Shown piece by piece: positions 1 through 11,164 of a DNA stretch of 25,537 nucleotides (its first letter is position 1; each line of letters opens with the position of its first letter). A program made the translations under genes and the position numbers. The notes under the pieces were generated by a model. That model saw only the letters and a list, made by a program, of their open reading frames with translations. It was not told the origin of the DNA and ran no database searches. The stretch comes from Priapulus caudatus (lineage: Eukaryota > Priapulida > Priapulimorpha > Priapulimorphida > Priapulidae): positions 297,225-322,761 of the forward strand of contig NW_014577266.1 of NCBI RefSeq assembly GCF_000485595.1, read 5' to 3'.

Positions 1-150
1 GTCGGTATGGTGTAAAATTAGCTTGTGTGGACTGATGCTAACTGTGGTTACTGACCTCAGCGTTGCTACAATATATTGAAATGTTCCAAGTGCTTACAAG
101 TGCATGATGTGACAATAAACTGTGCTGTGCAGTAAACACTGACATAGTCT
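1..150 (+). other. Possible 3' end of an upstream transcript (weak)
   Basis: No reading frame is recognisable. AATAAA at 114-119 followed by TGTGCTGTGC resembles a polyadenylation signal with a GT-rich element. It could mark the end of a plus-strand gene lying before the window, or occur by chance. Confidence 0.2.
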
Positions 151-164
151 AGACTAGAGCCCCC

Positions 165-680
165 CCCCCCGTGGGGGGCACTCCCATTGTTAAAGGTACT
201 GGGGACGTGCCACTGGACAGGGTATATTTTCCGAACATCATTATTGGCATAGGGTTATCTAGATTCCCAGCAAGCAAGCTGATACTGGCCCAATATTGAC
301 AATATTGGCAAATTGGCAATATTGGCAATATTGACAAAACAGCATTGGGCCAATATCACCAGGCCAATATTGGACCAATATAGGCAAGCCAACATAGGTC
401 CAATAGGAACAACTTGGCAGCACGCCAGTATCGGTAAGCTAGCATAGGCGGGTCCACGATTGGTCCATGATAGACATTCTTGTACCAGTTTCTGAGCACT
501 TTAGCAGACATTTGACATCCGTTACACTTGCAACAGGGTATACTTTTTAGTGCAATATATTGGGACATAGTGTATTTTAGGGCGCAAAGCGGTTTGCAAC
601 AGGGTCAGGTTTTCAAGGTCCCCGAGGCATCCCCCTACCCAGTTCCGAGGTGAGTGCCCCCCAGGACTAGAGCTAAGCCT
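165..680. repeat. Degenerate repeat region with CCAATATTGG-type motifs and G/C-run borders
   Basis: Between about 285 and 430, variants of CAATATTGGC and GGCCAATAT recur in a degenerate short tandem array. AACAGGGT-type motifs recur at about 221, 534 and 598. The borders carry an inverted pair, TGGGGGGCACTC at 173-184 and GAGTGCCCCCCA at 651-662, with related GACTAGAGC nearby on both sides. This suggests one repetitive element of about 500 bp. The short open frames here are repeat translations, not genes. Confidence 0.55.
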
Positions 681-820
681 AAACACATTAGCAAAGTTTG
701 CGATCATGCTTGCTGTTAGCTCTACTAGTACTATAGCTCTTGTTGCCACTGCTACAGTGCCAATGACAACAACGGCTATACTAGTACGCTAATACTACTA
801 GTAGTAGTACTAGTACATGT

Positions 821-1925
821 AGATACAATAATGTAACGCAACAAGAGTAGGGTTACAACGCGAGCCTATTCTTTTCTTTGGAAGAGCCCCTGAGTGATTC
901 ACTCAGGGCGGTTTTAAATTATGGTGCGTTTTTCGAGACTAAAACTTCCAAACTGGGTTTATTCTAAGCACGAACCTACCTTTCTCCGCTATCCTGGGAC
1001 TTACTATGTATCACAATACTCTGTATTAAACTAACATAACCTGTTACAAAATTTCGAAGTGACGAGCGGTGATATTTCGAGCGCCATTTCTGTTGACCTG
1101 GGACGTACGCATTCCCAATGCGTATAGCGTTCGGCTAACTTCGGCTCAAACTCCACGACAGATGGCGCTCTCGCTCATGGGCTCAATCTACCACTGCTAC
1201 AAGCAGATTTCTGTTACAATTTGTAACGCTTTTTTACTACAAGTTTTACAGCAGCCATGTTACTCGTATCCTATGTAATAAGATTTGGACTAATAAAAGT
1301 TGCAAAGATATTAAAAATCCAACCATTATTTTATGAAAAATTTGATAAAATAGTGATAACAAAATAGCGCGAGTATTGTGCGCCCATTTACTACTTTCAA
1401 ATCATACGCTGTTTATGAATCTCCATTCGCTGAATTTCCCCGGAGCTCCGCCCACTTTAAAAATAGTGCTAGCATTGTGGCAGTGGTATCCTTAGTGTAA
1501 GAAGGTGCACTGCATGCAGTTTGACTTCGGCTCCAAGATCGAATGCATCATGGGATGCCTGCTGTCAGTCATGACGTCACCAGAGCCAGCATGTCAAGCA
1601 ACACAGGAGCCGAAAGTAGCCGAATTCTATGCGCATTGGGAATGCGTACGTCACAGGTCAACAGAAATGGCGCTCGAAATATCATCGCTCGTCACTTCGA
1701 AATTTTGTAACAGGTTATATTAGTTTAATACAGAGTATTGTGATACATAGTAAGTCCCAGGATAGCGGAGATAGATTCGTGTTTAGAATAAACCCAGTTT
1801 GGAAGTTCTAGTCTCGAAAAACGCACCATAAAACCGCCCTGAGTGAATCACTCAGGGGCTCTTCCAAAGAAAAGAATAGGCTCGCGTTGTAACCCTACTC
1901 TTGTTGGGTTACATTATTGTATCTA
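821..1925. mobile_element. Non-autonomous DNA transposon with about 320-bp TIRs (Mutator-like structure)
   Basis: The left arm (821 to about 1147) and right arm (about 1608-1924) are near-perfect inverted copies. The outer tips read AGATACAATAATGTAAC and its complement, and the arms run on past GTGATTCACTCAGGGC-type sequence to CCCAATGCG. The 460-bp interior has no credible protein. The 10-mer TAGTACATGT stands on both sides (811-820 and 1926-1935), consistent with a target-site duplication. Long TIRs with a 9-11 bp duplication are typical of Mutator-like elements; that class assignment is inference. The left flank is a CTA/TAG-rich simple sequence, so the duplication could be partly chance. 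There is no transposase, so the element would depend on a partner elsewhere. Confidence 0.82.
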
Positions 1926-2051
1926 TAGTACATGTACCAATATTTTTACTACAAATATTTTGCGGGAATGGACCGGAAACAAGGAACGGGAGCATAAAGC
2001 GGTGCGTTTCCTGCCAACAAGCGGTATGTATTACGACATCGGCTGAAAGTC

Positions 2052-2863
2052 AGGGTACGGTTTGGAGTAGGTGAGGTACGGTCCGGCATATTAGATAGTG
2101 ACCAGGTAGTCCGAGATTCCTCTGACCAAGGCCCACACCGACGATTTCGGTGGATTTGGTGTGGGTTAGGTCAGAGCAACTTGCCTATACAAAACGTGGA
2201 ATTTCTCCGATCCCACCGAGGATCGCTGTTTAATCGCTCCAAACTCACAATTGGAGCTATAAATCAAGATCTGACGCACATATATCGAAAACTGATTAAC
2301 TTATATGCTTGCTCGCGTTGGTAAGTACACTTGTACTCTTTTAACTTAGTCGTATTTCTATTTGAAAATTTGTTGCTAACAATTTCCCTCCGACATGCAT
2401 CAGCCATCCATCGTGCATCCAACTGCATTGTGGGAAACAACAGAGTAGCGTATTTGGTAGCGTGGTAGTTGCCTAAAATGCAGTTGGATGCACAATGGAT
2501 GGCCGAAGCATGTCGGAGGGAAATTATTAGCAACAAATTTTCAAATCAAAATACGACTAAAGTAAAAAAGTACAAGTGTACTTACCAAGGCGAGCAAGCA
2601 TATCAATTATCCAGTTTTCGATATATGTGCGTCAGATCTTGATTGATAGCCCCAATTGTGAGTTTGGAGCGATGAAACAGCAATCCTCGGCGGGATCGGA
2701 GAAATTACACGTTTTGTATAGGCAAGTTGCTCTGACCTAACCCACACCAAATCTACCAATATCGTCGGTGTGGGCATTGGTCGGAGGAATCTTGGACTAG
2801 TTACCAGGGTGGTACGTTCCGGTATACCGGACCGTACCCAGGGTACGTTCCGGCAGTACCCTG
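2052..2863. mobile_element. Foldback (long palindromic) element
   Basis: Two arms of roughly 330 bp face each other around a loop of about 50 bp centred near 2450. Paired landmarks include AGTCCGAGATTCCTCTGACC (from 2108) against its mismatched complement ending 2798, CCCACACCGACGA against TCGTCGGTGTGGG, and GTTGGATGCA-type sequences beside the loop. Weaker inverted similarity built on GGTACGGTCCGG (2075 and about 2825) extends the pair to about 2052 and 2863; these outer limits are approximate. Arms differ by scattered substitutions, so it is not brand-new. The 90-codon minus frame (2264-2536) is an arm translation. A read-through transcript would form a long hairpin. Confidence 0.8.
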
Positions 2864-3898
2864 GGGGACATAGACCTTATCAGCACTAGTAGTAGTAGTG
2901 ACAGCTTGAGGCGTGCAATGTGTACAATGTATGTGTTTAGGGTTCAAGGATATTATAAGATTAAGAGCTGTCCCCAATTCATTTTCGCAATGTGCGACAT
3001 GTGGCATGTGCAAATGTAGACAGCTCTTGGGCCGTGTTTAGTGTGAAATTAGCAATGATGAACATGTTCATGTCATTGTGAGTGTCACTGTCATGAATGA
3101 TTAATGATTGAATCATTGTCACATGTTGATGTTGATTGTTGTTTTCAAATCTCAGTTTTATTTTAATAAATAATCTTAGAGTCCGAAATGAGTGAGTGTT
3201 TTAAAACGTAAACTGACTTGTCATTGTTCGGCAAGATACTTTTTTAGAACAAGGAGATGTAGATGAAATGCATAACATTGTGTAAAATGAAAAATAAGCA
3301 GGATACTCACACTTCCAACACAAGTACCGGATGTTGCACCTGTGTGGTTTACATTGTCGGACGTGATTGGTTAGAATTGAGAATGTAGTACCTACAACGT
3401 CATTGGCTAACACTACTTTATTCCGGTGTTATTGCAGTATTGCAGCACCCCCTCCATCATATTATATTCAATAATATTTTACACATAATTTGTGCATTTC
3501 TTCCTTATAATGCTTTAGTAAAAAATATAACAAAATAATATGATAATGTATCATTTTTGTGCTATTGCACAAACGTATGTAGCACAACCGTGGAATATTT
3601 TGCATGACGGTAATAAACGCTGCCGCATGGGTGCATTCAATCGTTGTATCGGCAAAGTTAGGTCAAAGGTCGCATCAACGCATCAACAGTTTGGCAGTCG
3701 TAGTTCAAGTTGTTCATATTTTCGTTTTTCGCTAAACCAAATAACCTACTCGCGGTGATCACCAAGACAGGATATGGTAAGTTATACTCCTTAATGCGCT
3801 GTCAAATACGCCGGCCAACCTAAAAAATGTTATTAGATTACATGGGTTGGTGTCAATAGTGAGGTGCTTAGCTGATCGAAAGGAAAGTGCGCCACGGC
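2864..3898. other. Intergenic, nothing recognised
   Basis: AT-rich DNA with an ATGA/TGATT-rich stretch at about 3045-3140. Short open frames at 3201-3413 (minus) and 3540-3758 (plus) have no recognisable motifs or splice context. Confidence 0.5.
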
Positions 3899-4093
3899 AG
3901 ATACAATAATGACTAGGCCCTAGGCTATGAGTAATGTAGCTCCAAGAAACGGTATTGCTAGGGTTAGAATGTATAGATGTAAGAGATGTAATAGAATGTA
4001 TAGACAATCCGTCGCACAGCCTGGTCGGGCTAGGCCCTAATCAGGCTAATGTAACCCAACAAGAGTAGGCTGTTGGGTTGCATTATTGTATCT
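3899..4093. mobile_element. Small MITE sharing TIR tips with the 821-1925 element
   Basis: The termini AGATACAATAATG (3899-3911) and CATTATTGTATCT (4081-4093) are exact inverted repeats and identical to the tips of the 821-1925 element. Near the right end, AATGTAACCCAACAAGAGTA (from about 4049) repeats the inner TIR of that element and forms a hairpin with TGTTGGGTTGCATT. No clear target duplication is seen. It is best read as an internally deleted and rearranged relative. A (CTA)n/ACTAGTAC stretch lies just outside at about 4117-4142, as it does outside the larger element. Confidence 0.72.
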
Positions 4094-5031
4094 AGTGTTT
4101 ACCGGCTGTGGCAAAGGTACTACTACTAGTACTAGTACTACTAAGGTACTGCCACTACTGGTCTTAGACTTAAGGAGTTATGAACTGATAGTTTAATTTT
4201 TGAATGAATTTTTGCTTAATCCTAGTTTGGGACCCCAACCCTCAATTTCGCAAATGTGATAAACTAGGGTTGGGCCTAGCCACAAGTTCCCATCTCGCTT
4301 AACATTACGTGGCGAGAGGGTCACAAACCGACGCATTAGAATTTTGTTCGGCAGTACGTGCGCTGCTATTTAACGTTAAATTATCTAACTTTTTATGATT
4401 CTTACAGCTTCTCTGTACTTCCTCGCCTCGATTTATTATATGTGCGCTATCACTGAGCATGTACTTACGTGTCAGCGAGTAATTGTTTATAAATTAATAA
4501 GATAAAACTAATTTTCCAATAGATATCCCATAATACGTAGCGAAAGTGTGAATTTTCGCGTACAAGAAGAGACATAAGAACATTCAGAATGGCGTTTTAC
4601 AACGTTCAAATAGTATAGCTGTTCGAAATTCTCTTATTTTAACGTGTATTTCAGGGTAAATACTAATTTTAGTGTAGCGATAGTTGCAACATGTAACAGG
4701 TGAGGTCAAATGTGGTAATACATTGGTTTATTTACGAAATTTTGCGAAATTCGGAGTTTGTTTTCAAGCTACCAAGCATTTCGTATGGAAGGGTGTCAGG
4801 CTCCTCCGCCGTGTAACAGTCGGAGAGCCTGGTCGGTTTAGGTTGGGCCTAGCTCTAGTACTATAGCCCGCGTACATTGACTGCCGCAGGGCTATAGCAC
4901 ATTGTCAGCTGGAAATAGCATCAACACCGGTTCCCAAAGTTCCCACGAAAATCGCTTTACAAAACGCAAAATGATCGGGCTTTTTAACACTTATCTATCT
5001 ACGTGGACATCTCACCTATCTTTTTGAACAT
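4094..5031. other. Intergenic, no gene seen; contains a repeat fragment at 4849-4890
   Basis: AT-rich sequence. At 4849-4890 a repeat with CTCTAGTACTATAGCCCGCG occurs, which has an inverted partner at 9007-9050. CTATAGCCC and GGGCTATAG also form a local 9-bp inverted pair here. Nothing else is recognised. Confidence 0.5.
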
Positions 5032-5258
5032 TTTACACAACTTTACACCATGTATTTTTCCTTTTATTCCACAAAGTAAGCACTACTGGCAATTCATTTT
5101 CAAACGATATGTATGCAAAACACATGGCATCTATGGGTCATGTATATATAATACCGGTGACGTCACGCGTGCGCACGCCTTATCGTTTGAAAATGAAATG
5201 CCAGTAGTGCTTACTTTGTGGAATAAAAGGATAAATACATGGTGTAAAGTTGTGTAAA
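5032..5258. mobile_element. Palindromic MITE-like element with 78-bp arms
   Basis: Arms 5032-5109 and 5181-5258 are inverted copies with very few mismatches, from TTTACACAACTTTACACC at the outside to CAAACGATA at the inside. The 71-bp spacer contains TGACGTCACGCGTGCGC. The plus frame spanning it (5003-5257) is a by-product of the palindrome. Confidence 0.8.
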
Positions 5259-5333
5259 GTGTAAAGTTAGTCACTTTTGATTATACAAAAATATTATAAC
5301 ACCAAATATTTAAAACTGTCATAACATAAATTG

Positions 5334-5466
5334 TAAACTTGTAATGGTTGTTGCCTTTTGTGCTTGTGGTGTGTTCCAACCAGCCAATGAAATCATTGCT
5401 GGTTAATGGCAGTGCGTTGAAATCCAGATTGCAATATCTGTTCTGACAACAAACATTACAAGTTTA
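5334..5466. mobile_element. Short MITE with AAACTTGTAATG termini and TA flanks
   Basis: AAACTTGTAATGGTTGTTG from 5336 pairs with CAACAAACATTACAAGTTT ending about 5464, one mismatch over 19 positions. TA stands at both outer ends, compatible with a TA target duplication as in Tc1/mariner or PIF-type elements (inference). Total about 133 bp; non-coding. Confidence 0.62.
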
Positions 5467-7280
5467 TAGTTTCTGACGTACAAAAATTTGTCTATGGAAG
5501 GCTATTGGCCCTTAGAATAGCATCGAATTATAAAAATATCTAGGGCCTTATCTTGATCTATCTACTGCACACAAACTCAAAAAGAGTGAGGAGGTGGAAA
5601 AGCATAAGCTCCAAATGTTCACATCTCTCGCTTTGTTTTACAGTATCACAGCACAAATATATAGCCATGTGCATCCATCTGTGCATCTGTGTGTAGCCAA
5701 GTGTGACTGTGTCCACTTGTTGGAATTATCATCCTTGCACTTGGATACAGCATTATTTATCCAGACATCTTGTAAAAATCCTGCGAAAAATCCGCTCGCC
5801 ATAGCAATTGAAAGCGTCTATTGCGAGAATTTTCCAGTGTTTTCCCCACTTTCATGATACCTACCGTTATTGCTTGAGTAACAGCAATTGTCTAGAGTAA
5901 CGATAAAATGTCTTAGAACCTTTGTATTCACCAAATCCAATGAAATTATGCACGATTACAATTTTGCGTTCTGTTTCTATTTACCGTTGCCATCCATCGA
6001 ATTTTCTCGCGGTAGCGCGAGACATCTATCACGGTGCAGCAATGCAAACCACGCACCGTAGAAATTAGGTCAGAGTGTAAACACAGACGTTCATACTAGC
6101 GTAACAGCAGTGTAGTACTAATGCCACGTAAAGTCTGTTATTAGAGAAGCTTGTGGATTGCCAGTCAGATAGTAACACGGGAATGACAATGACAGAAAGT
6201 GCTCTGAATTATTGACTCAATAATATTTACCAAACAGAATTGCACGCCCTTTTTGTTTTAATTATGTTCGTTTGTTTGAGAGTCGTGACACGATAAAATT
6301 TATTGCTGGTATGATGTGGTCAAATCAATTTTTCTATGCTATAACTGCATAAAATCTTGGTGTTTTGAATGTTGGTATAATCAGTGATATTTCTACTGTA
6401 AGGTGAGAATATATTCAGCTATATTTAGTTTTTCTGAGCCAAAAAACTCGCAATAATCACTTTAAATGGGAGCAAGTGTAATTTAGTATTTTGCATTCTG
6501 TGTTGACCAATGCCCTGCTTCTAAACTCCAGGATAAGTGCCACCACTTAGCTCGAATTATTTCTGCAAGAGTGATGTCATATATATATGCGTGCCTACGT
6601 TCATTGGTCAAAGAAGAATCTATTAGTATCAATAGGCATTTTCAGATATTAATGACCAATTGTTTCCATGTACATTAGACAGTACTTAGAGGAAATTTTC
6701 ATGGAATTTTGCGAGATTTCTCTTGGTGGATTTTATTCTACCAAATCACAAGTGGGATAATTAAAAAGCGAACACTCGGGTGTGCATAGATGGATGCAAA
6801 TGGCCGTGTATTTGTGCTGTGATAATGAAACGTAGTAAGCGGAATGCCAATTCGGCACTCACGCTTTCTCACAGGTCTGCTCTATCTTTTACGAGTTTGC
6901 GACATGCATGCAGTAAGATTGTGTGTTGTAGAGCTGAGTTGTAGCCGAGTATTTGAGTGACATTTCCATGGAATTATTAGGGAGTAGGGAGTACATAAAA
7001 ATGGAAACTTCGATATTTAATATAATTCTTGTTTATTTACTATCATTTTATTATTGACATGGCATATAACTACATAAATATATGTATGTTTCGTTATGTG
7101 GTTGGCTGATGATAACCATATAGATGATGCAAGAATCAACGTGTATTGTCACATGTTATGTAAACTTGTATATATATATATATATAAAAAAGTGAAAAAG
7201 TGGCTGAAAAAGATTACCATACATGATTTCCCTTTAGAGATATATATATATTAACAATACCCACTATTACATATTTTCAG
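5467..7280. other. Upstream intergenic region of the CCDC85 gene; diverged inverted repeat only
   Basis: A 42-bp sequence at 5644-5685 recurs inverted at 6783-6824 with about five mismatches (TATCACAGCACAAAT core). The 1.1 kb between shows no gene. A (TA)n run lies at about 7171-7188. The plus frame 5594-5857 has no recognisable domain. No promoter motif could be fixed with confidence, although the CCDC85 promoter should lie in or upstream of this stretch. Confidence 0.45.
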
Positions 7281-8121
<841 letters not shown>

Positions 8122-8371
8122 TGAGAGAAAACGTGAAACATGTTTATATATATATATATGCAGTCAAGCCTGTATGTAAGGATCACTTGGGAAACCCGTA
8201 AAGTTACCTTCGTGGAGAGGTGTTTCTTTTTATAGAGCTGGCTTTACTGTATAACTGCCATTCAAGGGAAATTATAAGTGTTATTTATGAACAGGTGTTT
8301 GTTTTGTAGCGGTGTCTGCCAGGACACACAGGTTTGACTGTACACACACACTAGTCAGTTATAAAGTAGTG

Positions 8372-8514
8372 AGGCCATAATCAAAATATTGTTTGTTTGC
8401 CCTCACCCGACCTACCCTCCAAAAAAGGGCTGACTCAAACAATTTTATTGATCTTTCCTATTCTTTTTTTTTTACAAATTGTATCACTACATTATATAAA
8501 TCTGTAGGCAATAC
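8372..8514 (-). repeat. Diverged partial copy of the GGCC-ended repeat
   Basis: Beginning GAGGCCATAAT and continuing through GTTTGTTTGCCCTCACC, a T-rich run and TATATAAATCTGTAGGCAAT, this is the reverse complement of the right half of the elements at 13867-14191 and 16872-17193. It is shorter and more diverged, so it is an independent insertion. Confidence 0.7.
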
Positions 8515-9006
8515 ATTATAATAATCAAGAGCTTATAAAGGAGAGCGTACAACGGTGAAATGCTGAAATCATGTTGCAGTACTTAGTAGTCGAATTAATA
8601 AACTTTCCCCATTTTATTTTGACGATTCTTTGCAGTATTATTGATCAGCTGTCCTACCTCGTTAATATAAAACAAACTGCATGTCCCTACGATGTCCCTA
8701 CAATGCCCCTACGCTGAGATAATGAGTGGTGAAAATCTGGTATTTTTGCTGAAAACCGACTCGAGATACCTGCTGACTGCGACTGTCTCTCGCTTTGAGA
8801 TAACTTTGGGAAACCTCTCGTGTTTCCGTCAATGATTGACAAATGGAATGAATGACGTCTGTTATTGATTGCCATATATAGTGATGACCCCCCACCTGTG
8901 CCCACCTCACGCTGGATGTATAGTAAACTCTGTAGTACTGACGTGAGTCAGCGCTACCATGGCGCTACACAGCGGCGACCGGAAGCAACACACTGGCCAC
9001 AAAGCG

Positions 9007-9050
9007 CCTGCGGCAGTTACTGAACGCGGGCTATAGCACTAGAGCTAAGG
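9007..9050 (-). repeat. Dispersed repeat fragment, inverted partner of 4849-4890
   Basis: Its reverse complement matches 4849-4890 over about 43 bp with a handful of differences (cores CTCTAGTGCTATAGCCCGCG and CTGCCGCAGG). The pair faces each other across coding exon 1. Confidence 0.6.
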
Positions 9051-10271
9051 ATATGGATGATGATCTTTTTACAGTCCTCAATTATGTCCTCAACTAATTG
9101 GTCTCTATCTTGCAATTAGATTTGTTTCAGCAAGATGTCAAGTTACCATAGAATGTTGATTCTATCTTCCTTTATGTCTTCATTTTCCCTGGTATGGTTT
9201 GGGAACATGCCATACCGCTTGAATGGGGGTATCTTTTCAGCATTCGAAACTCTGTCAAGTTTTGCATTTTGCTTTTTTAAAGTACTTTAAAATTCAATCT
9301 AGAACTGGTTCATAGTGATGTAGTGAAACTTAAACTGACACATTTAGGGTAACACATATTCATGGACCCACATTGCATGTAAGACCCATCCCCCTGTAGG
9401 TCAACTACCACAGACTGACCATTGCTCACCATGAAGTGACATACAATGCATGCTGTTAACCTTATTCTCTCAGTGGGTTAGTAAAGGATCAATTCTGCTT
9501 CGTCTTAAGTGCTGGACTTGTGCTGTCCTAACAAGTGTGAATTGTGCTAATCTTGGTTGCACATATATATGAGCATGACTTCGAGTGCAGTTATTTGTAT
9601 AAATTGGGATTCACGAATCAGGTGGTTCCATAGTCAACGTTTACTTAAAATAAATGGTTAATCATTTCCATATTAGTAGGCTTGTGTCAGATTAAATTGC
9701 GCATTTGCATAATTTTACAATGAGGATTCGACCATTGATTTGAGGTCAGTGGCATCACCTAAATGCTATAAACATCTATACTTTAAGTCATACATATGCA
9801 CCTGGATATACTCATGCTATATAAATTTATGGTTAACTTTAAATTAAAGTATTACTTTTGATTTAACATTATTAGCACTGGCTTGGCACGAGACTACCAA
9901 TATTTTAGCGTAACCGGTTCATACAACTGTAATAGGAGGCAAAGAAATGCTAGGTAGTTTTTAAATTCTGTTTCGGAGTTTCTATGGGCAGTGTATTTGT
10001 CACACGAGCAAATCAGTACACCACTGTAGGTTTTTAAGCAGCGTTTTGATTTCAGTCTATAGATCCAAAATTTGTGATAATAGTCATACTCCCGTATTAT
10101 TTGTTTCCTAGAATCAATCGTGTTAGATAATAGCACAATTATTCAATATACATAGCTTCGTGATACACTCAATTTTTAATAATTTCACAGGCTGTGGTAA
10201 TAATAGAGCTACTGTCAGATAGAGTAAAGTACTTCTCAATGAAGATGAAGAAGGTATAGATCTATGTTGTA

Positions 10272-10548
10272 AGGCCAAAACAAAATATAGGTGTGGTTAC
10301 ACCGTTACGGTTTCCCGACCGACCCTATTTATTCCCAGCGACCCTAAACATTTTATTGTCAATTTTCTTTAAAGTAAAAAAAATAAAAATAAATGAATTG
10401 GACAGTTCTTGCTTCAAAAGGCACAACGCACATCCTTCGGACATGGTTCGTAAATAAAATATTTCAAGAAAATAAAATGTTTTCCCTATTTACCTACCCT
10501 ATTTTTTCGGCATGTAACGGTAACCACACATATATTTTGTTTTGGCCT
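10272..10548. mobile_element. MITE with AGGCCAAAACAAAATATA termini
   Basis: AGGCCAAAACAAAATATAGG from 10272 pairs with the inverted end finishing TATATTTTGTTTTGGCCT at 10548; GTGTGGTTAC continues the match on both arms. CGACCCTA/TACCCTA motifs follow inside. About 277 bp, AT-rich, non-coding. The GGCC tip and CGACC/ACCCTA subterminal motifs resemble the elements at 13867 and 16872, but the TIRs are different enough to be a separate subfamily. Confidence 0.75.
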
Positions 10549-11068
10549 AAGACAGTAAATCTGACTCTGTAGTACTAGGCGGATTGTTGAGATGCACCAT
10601 CATGGGGCGGCAGCAAAGTTTGAACCAACAATAGAAACGCAATGCAAGCTACATTATCTGGGCTACTGATGTACATTCCACTATGTTAACCATGTAAAAC
10701 GGGGTCTGTGCCCTGCCAAGTTATTTTAGCACCACCATGTTGCAGGACCGCCACTAGATGCCCTGTAATTATGTGCGTTTGCGCAGCCCACAGGATGTTG
10801 CGATACACACAAAATTATCACCTGTATAGCAAACCTGTGACAAGCACAGTAGCTGATTCGTCCGCAGTCACTGCTCAAGATTTGGTAGCAAATTATGGTT
10901 TTCAGTTGTCATTCATGTGCCATTTCCAAGAAGAACTTGTTCATATACCTGTTTCTGGCCGCTAGATAGTATTTCGCGTGTTGAGGTAATGTGTAGTTTT
11001 TAGTACTCGTAGGCAATAGAGAAAGATGAGCGACAATACTAGTGATGGCTGGTGGCATATATATAAAT

Positions 11069-11164
11069 ATCAAGATCGAGTCCATAATAGAAAATATTTT
11101 CTATCGCATATAGGGAAGATAGAGAATATAGAGAAGATTTTCTATTATGGGCAGGGCTCTTGAT
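11069..11164. repeat. Small palindromic element
   Basis: ATCAAGA and CCATAATAGAAAAT (11082-11095) pair with ATTTTCTATTATGG (11137-11150) and TCTTGAT. The 96-bp unit could fold as a hairpin; it may be a very short MITE. Confidence 0.5.

Noticed and set aside
2264-2536. 90-codon minus frame
   Set aside because: It lies within the arms and loop of the foldback element and mirrors the palindrome.
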